From Nematostella vectensis (Eukaryota; Cnidaria; Anthozoa; Actiniaria; Edwardsiidae): 60,000 bases of DNA. The notes under the pieces are model-generated. The model saw nothing but the letters and a program-made list of their open reading frames with translations, did no database searches and was not told the DNA's origin. Shown here in pieces: positions 46,801 to 53,846 of the stretch (position 1 is its first letter; the number at the start of each line of letters is the position of its first letter). The stretch is taken from contig NC_064039.1 in assembly GCF_932526225.1 (NCBI RefSeq), positions 15,520,139-15,580,138 on the forward strand. Reading direction: 5' to 3'. Both the position numbers and the translations under genes were made by a program.

Positions 46801-47695
46801 CGCCCCCTCCTCCAGGCTCCACGACATAAAGGGCCGGATTTGGTGTCAGCCAGACTCCCAACAGCTTGAGGTGTTTCGGGAGGAGTGGGATGGGGTGGCG
46901 TTCGACGCGGCGATCGAGCAGGCCCACCCAAGCGATATGTGGGTGTTCTCGACCAACAAGATGGGGGCCCTTGTCCAGCAGCGATTGGTCGAGCACCACA
47001 GGAAAAACTACCCCCGACTGCCAGCAACCACCCGCTTTGACCCCGATCCTACCGTCGCGCATCGTTATCGCAAACAAGGACGGCCGGTGCCCGTGCCAGG
47101 CAAAAGGGGCGAGAAGGTCGACGCGTACAAAGGCACGGTAGACTAAGTCACTCTCGGCGTGGTCCTTAACGGGCTTCCCCTCGAGTGGAAATACGCGGGC
47201 TGGGGGACAGTCCACCGGGTGCAGGGCAAGACCATCCAGAACCCAAGACGTCTGTTTATCATAGACCACAGCTTAGAGGGCTGGATCACGAATGCTGTGT
47301 ACACCGGCATCTCCCGCGTGCGGCTCGCCGACCAGATAGTCCGCGTGATCCCCCCCGATGACGCCCCAGGTGCCTTGGTTCCCACAGGACTGCAGGCTAC
47401 GCCCAGTGAAGAGCTCATTATAGCGCGAATCAAGCGATACGCTATAGACGACAGGCAAAAGGGTCGCACAAAGTACACTGGATCGCAACACGTTCTGACG
47501 GTAGACCACGTACTCGGCATGATTGCTGACGCGGAAAAGAAGTGCACGGTCTGTGGCACTCAGCTTCTGCTTCAGGGGTACACCAAGAGTCATCCCCAAT
47601 GCTTCAGTATCGACCGGCTGGACGACAGTCAGGGTCACTACAAGTGGAATGTCAGACTCGCGTGCCTTAGCTGCAACAGAAGGCACAAGCGCTGA
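43871..47695 (+). pseudogene. Polymerase - SF1 helicase - HNH protein of element B (one in-frame stop)
   Basis: One frame of 1274 codons from ATG 43871 to TGA 47693, interrupted once by TAA at codon 1092 (47144). Start chosen because both copies share it. Residues 1-500 are an uncharacterised region with an NCVVSYV stretch and CHNNHAW near 345. Residues about 515-750 look like a family-B-like palm: motif A HIDMRAAYL (D520), a motif-B-like YHIRAFVLAYTNIAL and motif C RVCTDAIY (D746), with Cys in place of the first Asp of DTDS. The SF1 helicase has Walker A GQGGSGKT at 818-825, Walker B IIIDECC (D897, E898), GDYGQ at 925-929, a Cys insert (CEDCGNPYSTCDC) and AVYTGISRVR (R1149). The C-terminus is an HNH/zinc module with CTVC at 1225 and CLSCNRRH at 1265. 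The likely role is copying the element's own DNA. Confidence 0.8.
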
Positions 47696-48649
47696 TCACG
47701 CAACGCGCAACTGCGATCGCGTGAAGCCGTGCTTAGAGTACGCCGTGTAATACAACACAGGCTGTCCGGGCTCCATGGCCCTCTTTAGTATCGGGTACGC
47801 CTTGCTTGTCCACCACGGGTCCGTCGCTCGCCATCGGCCCTTGTCCTGAAGGTCTTCCTCGTTTACGGCGATGTACACCTCCGTCCCGACCTCCAAGGGG
47901 ACCTCTAGGGAAGGCTTTTCGGCTTTGAGAGGCACGCGCCTCAGCTTAATGGCGTCCTCAGGCGCAAGGCCAGTCAGGCAAGTCTTCGTTGCGTTCATGT
48001 CCGAGATGACGATTGGCAGAGTAGTAACCCACTCGCGGTTTGTCTTGCCGGACGCAAGCTCCTTCGAGTACTGCGCACGAAATAGGCGCTGCGCCAGCCA
48101 GCGATGGAAAGACTCGGCGAAAGCTTGGCTCCTGTGGTGCCCTGGCTCAGCCCGTCGGACCTCCACCCCGTGGTCTGTTAGGAGCTTTGTGGTAGCGCCC
48201 TTGAACTCCGTGCCGTCATCAACCATGAGGACTTTAGGCCATGTGAGAGGTCCCTCTTCATAGATACCAGCGAGTTCGCGGGAGACGACGGCCGCGCTCT
48301 TAGTCCTCAGTGGGCGGGCGGCTTTATACCGTGAAGCAACGTCAACGACAGTCAGGGCATACTTGTACCCGCGGTCGGTTGGTAAGAATAGCAGGTCTGA
48401 CTGGTGGATACGGTTTGGTATCTGCTCCGAGAAGTGGGCGTAGGTAGTCGGAGGAGGGGGCGTCTGTGTGTAGCCCCCGACGGGCTGCGAGCCTACCCAC
48501 TTGCGCACTCGATCTATGGAGGCTGAGCCCTTGGGAAGTTTGGCATGCAGAGCGGTCACTCCCTGGAAGCCACCTCTGGCGTAGAATACAGGGTGAAGGA
48601 TCGCATCGAGTTCTTCGTCGGACATGCGCTTGCCGTTCCGGCGGGCCAT
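47696..48649 (-). CDS. RVE-type (retroviral-like) DDE integrase, 317 aa
   Basis: An integrase that would insert the linear element DNA into host chromosomes and create the 6-bp target duplication. The start MARRNGKRMSDEELDA is an ATG at 48649. The catalytic core shows HQSDLLFL (D85), VDDGTEF (D144) and FAESFHRW (E179), giving a D,D-34-E layout. The N-terminal 70 residues are basic with an HTH-like region. The C-terminal part from about 235 contains EVYIAVNEEDLQDKGRWR and could be a small beta-barrel. No Cys/His zinc finger is evident. It is convergent with the polymerase-helicase gene: the two stops abut in TGATCA at 47693-47698. The frame is intact and all three acidic residues are present, unlike copy A. 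Confidence 0.93.
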   Translation of the reverse strand: MARRNGKRMSDEELDAILHPVFYARGGFQGVTALHAKLPKGSASIDRVRKWVGSQPVGGYTQTPPPPTTYAHFSEQIPNRIHQSDLLFLPTDRGYKYALTVVDVASRYKAARPLRTKSAAVVSRELAGIYEEGPLTWPKVLMVDDGTEFKGATTKLLTDHGVEVRRAEPGHHRSQAFAESFHRWLAQRLFRAQYSKELASGKTNREWVTTLPIVISDMNATKTCLTGLAPEDAIKLRRVPLKAEKPSLEVPLEVGTEVYIAVNEEDLQDKGRWRATDPWWTSKAYPILKRAMEPGQPVLYYTAYSKHGFTRSQLRVA

Positions 48650-48799
48650 TACGTGCGTATCGCGACGGGGGAATCAGTCTCCAACAGGCGGATGTCGTCT
48701 GCTTAGCCTTCGGCGTACGTATACGTGTACGTATACGCGCAGCATGGAAAAAGGCCGCCAGACGCATACATACGTATACGCGTTTCGACGGCAGCTGCA

Positions 48800-49213
48800 T
48801 CACAGCAAGCGGCTAGCTGCGTAGCCGATGGCGAGAGCGCCGGCGCCTATGTACGCCAACTCGGCGTTCTTCTGCGTTTTGCTGGGTACGTAGTAGTCGG
48901 ACAGCTCGGGGGCCCGCATCGACTCCAGGGAGGTCTGGTTGTAGAGTTTGAGCGCGTAGTCGGTGTCGGTGAAGTTCTGCTTTGCGAGGGACCCTCTCTC
49001 GCGACTTTGAGCTTGCCAATCGAGGATTTTTTGTCGCCGCTGTTGGTAGCGTCCATAGTCTTGTTGGTATTTCTCTAGGGCCTTGTCGTGCCTCTCCTTC
49101 TCGGCTAAGGCGGGGCTCTCATCGTTCGACAGGAACTTTGCGAGGTAGTTGCCACCAACGAATGCAGTCGCGTTTAGGACGGCGCCGCCAATCAAAATCG
49201 CGACAGAGGCCAT
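48800..49213 (-). CDS. Small protein with two terminal membrane segments, 137 aa
   Basis: The ATG at 49213 gives MASVAILIGGAVLNATAFVG, a hydrophobic N-terminus. A charged helical centre follows (LAEKERHDKALEKYQQDY) and the protein ends in YIGAGALAIGYAASRLL, a second hydrophobic helix. An upstream GTG in frame is less likely to start translation. A decayed counterpart exists in copy A. Its position in the structural-gene cluster suggests a virion membrane or membrane-active component, but the function is unknown. Confidence 0.75.
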   Translation of the reverse strand: MASVAILIGGAVLNATAFVGGNYLAKFLSNDESPALAEKERHDKALEKYQQDYGRYQQRRQKILDWQAQSRERGSLAKQNFTDTDYALKLYNQTSLESMRAPELSDYYVPSKTQKNAELAYIGAGALAIGYAASRLL

Positions 49214-49298
49214 GTTTATGCGAAGCACACTCCACGTGCTGTGTGTATGCGCAAGGCGCGCACGAGTTTAATACACGGCCTACATGTACCACGGTACA

Positions 49299-49523
49299 CT
49301 ACATGGGCAGGATCTTCTGATCCTCAAGGTAGCCCTTCAAAGCGACAGCACCTGCGACGGCGGCAGCCATTTTTGGGTAGTTCATGGCGTTCGCGGAGGG
49401 ATCTTTGGTGAAGTCCTCGCGTAAGACCTTGCGCCCAACCCAGCCGATGCCGGCGACGAGGCCGGTTATGACTACGGCGTCGGTGATGGTCTTTGTAATC
49501 TTGCTCTGCTGCGTCGTCGACAT
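49299..49523 (-). CDS. Small membrane protein, 74 aa
   Basis: Opens MSTTQQSKITKTITDA, followed by a Val/Gly-rich hydrophobic segment (VVITGLVAGIGWVG) and a second Ala-rich one (MAAAVAGAVALKGYL), ending EDQKILPM. Two short membrane helices are plausible. It is conserved in copy A apart from the start codon. The 3' neighbour (137 aa gene) and 5' neighbour (216 aa gene) are on the same strand with gaps of 85 and 42 bp. The function is not recognised. Confidence 0.75.
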   Translation of the reverse strand: MSTTQQSKITKTITDAVVITGLVAGIGWVGRKVLREDFTKDPSANAMNYPKMAAAVAGAVALKGYLEDQKILPM

Positions 49524-49565
49524 CGTGCGGATATGGGTGGAGGCCTCTCGTGTCTAAATGTCTGC

Positions 49566-50216
49566 TTACTCCATGGATAGCAGCCGAGACCCGGGAGCGC
49601 GAAGCGCTGTCGCCGGAGCGCGCTCCTTGGTCTGCTGTGCGGCCGCCAGCGGTGGCCTTGTGGGCGGAGTCCCGCCGTCGGCCGCTGCGTGCGGATCGGT
49701 AGCTCGCTCGGCCCCGGGGCCACCAGCTAGTGTGCGCGTGAACGCGGCAGCTAGCTCCCGCCTACGTGTGTAGAGGCCGATCAATGACACTAGAAGACCA
49801 GCGAGCCCGATGATCGAGCTGGCCGACCAGGCAGAGTTGTTCTCCGGGGCAGGTGTGTGTGCCGAAGGCATGCCAGCGCTTGCCGCATCGTCGGCGCGCA
49901 AGCACCGTCCCGGCTGCGGCTCGCTCGGCCCCGGGGTTACCGGCAGCTGCTGCGCAGCGGCGACACGAAGCGCCTCTTTCTTCGCTCTGTTGGTTCGGTT
50001 CCACTTTGCCAAGCGCCTTCCGGCTTCGACTCGTCCAGGGTGAGGTCGGGTCGCGGGCGGTTCGGGGCTCGTGATTCGCGCGTCGCGCGCCGCTGCCGGG
50101 ACGGCAGCCACAGGCGTACGTGCAGGTTTTGGATGCTGTTTGCCAGGTTCTTGGGCAAGTTCTTGAGCAAGTTGTTCGTCAGGCTGGGCACTGGTACTTC
50201 CTTGAGGTTCCCCCAT
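49566..50216 (-). CDS. Pro/Ala-rich protein with one central membrane helix, 216 aa
   Basis: The first ATG in frame is at 50216 (MGEPQGSTSAQPDEQLAQEL). The N-terminal half is low-complexity Pro/Ala/Glu, then a basic helix GRRLAKWNRTNRAKKEALR, then a membrane segment SIIGLAGLLVSLIGLY followed by RRREL. The C-terminal tail is Ala/Pro-rich. The basic helix before a membrane anchor suggests a structural or DNA-contacting protein. A near-palindrome lies 33 bp upstream of the ATG. Copy A has lost nearly all of it. Confidence 0.65.
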   Translation of the reverse strand: MGEPQGSTSAQPDEQLAQELAQEPGKQHPKPARTPVAAVPAAARDARITSPEPPATRPHPGRVEAGRRLAKWNRTNRAKKEALRVAAAQQLPVTPGPSEPQPGRCLRADDAASAGMPSAHTPAPENNSAWSASSIIGLAGLLVSLIGLYTRRRELAAAFTRTLAGGPGAERATDPHAAADGGTPPTRPPLAAAQQTKERAPATALRAPGSRLLSME

Positions 50217-50248
50217 CTGCGTCGTCGTGCGAACACGCTGTGTCAACT

Positions 50249-50276
50249 ACTTGGAACCAAGTACTTGGTACCAAGT
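50249..50276. promoter_or_regulatory. Near-perfect 28-bp palindrome upstream of the 216-aa gene
   Basis: The core ACTTGGTACCAAGT is a perfect 14-bp palindrome, and the whole 28-bp block is palindromic except for one symmetric mismatch. It lies 33 bp before the ATG of the 216-aa gene, so it may be a promoter operator or hairpin. Confidence 0.6.
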
Positions 50277-50309
50277 GGTAGGAGACGTGGCAAGCTTTCA
50301 AATGAGCGT

Positions 50310-50898
50310 CTACTCTGGGATGGCGGGCTCGACACTGTCCGCGGCTGCTACCTCGCGTTGGCACCGTGCGTCAGCACTTGCCGTTCCGGTGTCGGCACGA
50401 CAGTCCACATGACGCGCTATGTGTAACGCCCCGGCGGCTAAAGCCATCAAACGGCCGCAGCGTAGAGCTAGGCTTCCGCACAAAGCGCGGAGTTCGTTGT
50501 TGATGATGTAGTCGGACACTAGGTCGTTGTGGAGATCGGCCACGCTGTCTATCGGCAGCGCCATGCCTACCAGCTTGGTCGTTAGCTTTAGAAAGCTGTC
50601 TGCCAGGGCGTCTGTAGTCCGGCTGGCTAGAGCGGTCTCGTATCGCCTCTCGTACTTCCTCACCTCCTCGGCGCTCATGCGTTTGACGTCGCCGTGGGTC
50701 AGGGCCTTGCCTACCATCTCTCTCGACTTCCCCGAGGCTACGAGAATCGCGAGTTTCTCCCTCGCGTCTGCTATCTCGGTTTGCTCACCGGCAGCCGGGA
50801 CGGCTTGCGTCGGGCAGTCCAACGCCTCGACGGCCGGGAGGTCGGCGGCGCCCCCCTAGAGAAGACTCTCAAAGCATTCGTCGCTCATCATCGGTCGA
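50310..50898 (-). pseudogene. Helical protein of element B, probable frameshift near its start
   Basis: The main open part (50310-50822) has no ATG before its first Met about 37 codons in. It contains MSAEEVRKYERRYETALASR, DSFLKLTTKLVGMALPID and DYIINNELRALCG. Just upstream an ATG overlaps the stop of the packaging ATPase (ATGATGAGC at about 50885-50893) and runs MMSDECFESLL to a TAG beside the C run at 50852-50857. An indel in that run most simply explains why start and body are in different frames. No function recognised; a structural role is inferred from the location. Confidence 0.6.
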
Positions 50899-51490
50899 CC
50901 AGGGCGATGGTATAAGGGTGACGCAAGCAAAACTCTAACTTCGAGAACTTTTTCGTCTTGAGGGCCTTCATGTACTCTTTCATCTTCTCTTCTGAAAGCT
51001 CCGCACCGTAGTCATGCAGGATAGCTTTCATGTCCGCCTTGCTCGGGGTATAGAAGACCACCAGGGCCGCGATGTTCTCGCGGAACGGCTTCGTGATGCT
51101 GGTGAGCTGCTGCGTGATCACCCACACGCTGATACCCACGTGGCGCGCGCTGAACGCTAAGTTGACTAGCTGGTCAGAGCGCCTCTTTACGTCTTTCGAG
51201 GCCGCACAGTCGTCGAGTATGATTAGCGTATTAGTGCCTTCGAAGAGAGTGGAGACAAACCTCAGCAGTATGTCGATCTGACCCGCCTCAGGTACGATGA
51301 CAAACAGACGATTGTCGCCCTCGCCGAAGCCGTCGTATGTTTTCTTGTAGACAAAGGTGGGGCACACGAGTACGATGTAGTCAAACTTGCCCCGGAAAGG
51401 GCCGCACAGTCGGTCCACTACGAATTGGGTCTTCCCGCATGACGTCGGGCCCACGATAAGTGCGTTAAATGGGACGTTTTTCGGGTCCAT
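50888..51490 (-). CDS. FtsK/HerA-type DNA packaging ATPase, 200 aa
   Basis: An A32-like packaging ATPase that would pump the element genome into preformed capsids. The ATG at 51490 opens MDPKNVPFNALIVGPTSCGK. Walker A is GPTSCGKT at 14-21. Walker B is LIILDDC at 89-95. The sensor region follows as WVITQQLTS. The length is usual for Polinton and PLV ATPases. It is encoded directly downstream of the capsid-like gene with a 65-bp gap, as in many such viruses. The stop TGA overlaps the next ATG. No lesion is visible. Confidence 0.92.
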   Translation of the reverse strand: MDPKNVPFNALIVGPTSCGKTQFVVDRLCGPFRGKFDYIVLVCPTFVYKKTYDGFGEGDNRLFVIVPEAGQIDILLRFVSTLFEGTNTLIILDDCAASKDVKRRSDQLVNLAFSARHVGISVWVITQQLTSITKPFRENIAALVVFYTPSKADMKAILHDYGAELSEEKMKEYMKALKTKKFSKLEFCLRHPYTIALVDR

Positions 51491-51555
51491 ACCGCTCCGG
51501 CGTATGTGCTCGCTCAGTATTGTATGGACTCTAGCTGTCCGTTCATAAGGTTCAT

Positions 51556-52779
51556 CTAGGCATCGGCCACTACAAACACGTGACAGTTTACGCTACCCGA
51601 GCCGCCTGAAGTGCGTTTTATCTCGAGGTGCACGCCGTCGCGGGTATTGACCAATCGGAGACCACCCCCATGGATGGCGCTGTCGTCCGTCGTTCGAAGG
51701 TCGATCCACAGAGCAAATTTGTTATCGCCATAGAACGACTCGGGGCCGATTGCCGGGGCGGCGGGCGCTCCGCTGTGCCCCCCCGGGGAGGAGCGGACGA
51801 ACCGCCTTTTCGCCTCCCTCCAGAAATCCGTGGGGCGCAGGCCCTGGCTGAAGACTTTGTTTGGCGTGCCGTCGATTGTAACGCGAACGCTCTTGATGTC
51901 GGGGTACACGAACTTCTCAGAGTCGCGAGTCCCTGCCGTGTATGGCTCCACGAAGAGGAGCAGCAGACCACTCATAGACCTTCGCGGCAGGTTGACACTC
52001 TCGTTGATTATGCTATCCGTCCCTTTGCTAATCACAAAGGTCTTGTGAAGGTGCACTTGCTCGTAGAAGAACGTTGTGCCGTTGTGGTAGGCGGCGGCTG
52101 CAGACCGGGCGAGGTTGTCGTCCCTCAGGCTTTCGTACTCCAGCTCTAGATTTTTGATGCCATAGGATAATTTGGTGGCATCAGTTCCGACTACTACCTG
52201 GTCAGCCGATGCGAACGTGATCTCGAAGAGCAGCGCCTCGGAGAGCGCCCTTGGGTATAGCACGCCGTGTTCCGTCAGCAGAGAATGGTCTAGCGGGATG
52301 GTGTACCTCGCCCCGTGGGTGGCGCTTAGAGCGTTCTCCTTGGCGTTACTGGTCGCCTTATCGCCGGCCTTGGAGCGAAGCTTGCGCATGTTTTCCGACT
52401 GTATGCCCTGCTCCAGGCGGTCCTCTCTCTCGACCTTGGATATGTAAAGCTCCTCGTACGTCTTGAAGACGTCGTAGCGGATGGTGTCCTGGAGCATTTC
52501 TCCTGCAAACGTGATTTTCAGGCGGCTCACGAGATTCCGGCCGACGTTGTTCACGACGGTATTATTCGCATGGCCTGAGACGGAGAGTTCGAGACCGACC
52601 CTCAAGGAGCCAGGCACGAGCGTGACGCCTTCCGACAGCTTTGGGACCGCCACATATAGCGTCTCCTCTGGGGAGGCCGTCGACGGGTTGAGAGTGACCC
52701 GGTGAACAGTTCTCTCGGCTTTCAAACCCAGAGGGATTCTGGGTGTTCGCTGGGGGTCGAGTTTATCACTGACTGACAT
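51556..52779 (-). CDS. Probable major capsid protein, 407 aa
   Basis: The largest structural-looking protein beside the packaging ATPase. ATG at 52779, opening MSVSDKLDPQRTPRIPLGLK. No membrane segment. Alternating beta-type strands rich in V, T, N and G (GHANNTVVNNVGRNLVSRLK) and a two-part layout are what a double jelly-roll capsid protein would show. I infer the fold and cannot confirm it by reading. The gene is divergent from the coiled-coil gene across 98 bp. A TAG at 51556-51558 ends the frame after CHVFVVADA. Thirteen sense codons follow in the same frame before a TGA at 51514-51516, so the annotated end may be slightly premature. Copy A has lost the whole gene. Confidence 0.7.
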   Translation of the reverse strand: MSVSDKLDPQRTPRIPLGLKAERTVHRVTLNPSTASPEETLYVAVPKLSEGVTLVPGSLRVGLELSVSGHANNTVVNNVGRNLVSRLKITFAGEMLQDTIRYDVFKTYEELYISKVEREDRLEQGIQSENMRKLRSKAGDKATSNAKENALSATHGARYTIPLDHSLLTEHGVLYPRALSEALLFEITFASADQVVVGTDATKLSYGIKNLELEYESLRDDNLARSAAAAYHNGTTFFYEQVHLHKTFVISKGTDSIINESVNLPRRSMSGLLLLFVEPYTAGTRDSEKFVYPDIKSVRVTIDGTPNKVFSQGLRPTDFWREAKRRFVRSSPGGHSGAPAAPAIGPESFYGDNKFALWIDLRTTDDSAIHGGGLRLVNTRDGVHLEIKRTSGGSGSVNCHVFVVADA

Positions 52780-52877
52780 CGTATACGCGTATTCACATAA
52801 AGCACGAAGTCGCGTGGCTATGGTGCGGACTGTTAGACATGTCTAACATAGCATAGCACGAGTTATGCGCGCGCATC
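52780..52877. promoter_or_regulatory. Divergent promoter region with an 18-bp perfect palindrome
   Basis: This 98-bp space separates the capsid-like gene (-) from the coiled-coil gene (+). It contains the perfect palindrome TGTTAGACATGTCTAACA at 52831-52848, plus ATACGCGTAT at about 52784-52793. A dimeric transcription factor site controlling both genes is a reasonable reading. Confidence 0.65.
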
Positions 52878-53846
52878 ATGGGTGATGTTGACGTTGACAT
52901 TGACGATACCTTGCCGGGTACGTCCGCCGATCGCGGGGTGGGGGACGACGAGACGACGCCCCTTATCCCGCTCGACCCCGACGATGGGGAGTCGATCCCA
53001 ATGACGAGCACGTCGTCGCGTACGCATGCTGCGCATAGGACGGCTTCGCAAACCACAGGAACGGCAAGCGCTGAAACCTCGTTCATCACAGAGGGTGCAG
53101 AGACAAGACTCGGTCTCCAGTTCCTCAGGGAGAAATACCCAAACCTTAGAGAGAGTCTGCTACAGTTCCAGTCAGACCGGAGGGGAAAGACGCTAATACG
53201 GGTTCGCAACCTCGGCAAAGGGGGGTGGTCTAAACCAAGACAGCTGTTCAACGAGGACGGGAGCGTCCGACAGGACGTTGCAAATCTGAGAGGCTTCAAG
53301 CTGGCGATGGGGTCCGTGGCAGAGGTAGACGCGGTCATCCAGGAGAACACAGAACGGATCCAAGAGCTGCAAGGGGTGGTAGCCACAGACAGGGAGACCA
53401 TCGACGACCCTAACTCGTCAGAGAGTAGCCGCCAAGAGGCCCGTGAGCGCAACGAGGAGAGGCTGTCCGAGATTGACGAACTAGAACGCGAAAACCGAGA
53501 GCTCGAGAACCAAAAGCCGCTAAGAGAGCGCATCAAAGCCATCTTCAAAAAGTACGGCTTTACCGTCACCGCTATCGGGTTGGCCGTAGCGACGACGATC
53601 GCGGCCATTGTAACGTCCCTCGGCAAGTCGCTCTCCTCCGTGGCCAGAGGGGTCGGTAACGGGCTTAAGGCCATCGGTAAAAAGCTGGGCGAACTTCTCC
53701 CCGGGCTAGTAGGCAGCATCGCGAACTTCGTGTTTAAGGCTGCAGGGGAAGCGGTGAAATTCCTTGGCGAAAATGCGTGGCTGCTCATCCTAGCCGTAGC
53801 CACGTTCTTGGTTCGTCGAATGCAAAGCAGTCATCGGAACAAGTAA
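52878..53846 (+). CDS. Coiled-coil membrane protein, 322 aa
   Basis: ATG at 52878 (MGDVDVDIDDTLPGTSAD). The first 70 residues are acidic and low-complexity. Residues about 75-140 are a basic globular part (FLREKYPNLRESLLQFQSDR). A coiled coil covers about 150-210 (ERLSEIDELERENRELENQK). Then a hydrophobic segment TVTAIGLAVATTIAAIVTSL, a Gly/Lys amphipathic stretch (GVGNGLKAIGKKLGELLPGL), and a terminal hydrophobic helix WLLILAVATFLV. The layout suits a membrane-active virion protein, by inference only. Its 3' end overlaps the convergent 505-aa gene by 16 bp, and the same overlap is seen in copy A. Confidence 0.8.
   Translation: MGDVDVDIDDTLPGTSADRGVGDDETTPLIPLDPDDGESIPMTSTSSRTHAAHRTASQTTGTASAETSFITEGAETRLGLQFLREKYPNLRESLLQFQSDRRGKTLIRVRNLGKGGWSKPRQLFNEDGSVRQDVANLRGFKLAMGSVAEVDAVIQENTERIQELQGVVATDRETIDDPNSSESSRQEARERNEERLSEIDELERENRELENQKPLRERIKAIFKKYGFTVTAIGLAVATTIAAIVTSLGKSLSSVARGVGNGLKAIGKKLGELLPGLVGSIANFVFKAAGEAVKFLGENAWLLILAVATFLVRRMQSSHRNK

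Noticed and set aside
46601-47269. A 222-codon frame on - opposite the helicase of element B
   Set aside because: Antisense shadow; the + strand holds helicase motifs III to VI.
52793-53803. A 336-codon frame on - opposite the coiled-coil gene
   Set aside because: Its Ser/Arg-rich composition is the antisense of Asp/Glu/Arg codons. The + frame has clear coiled-coil and membrane segments and is partly conserved in copy A.
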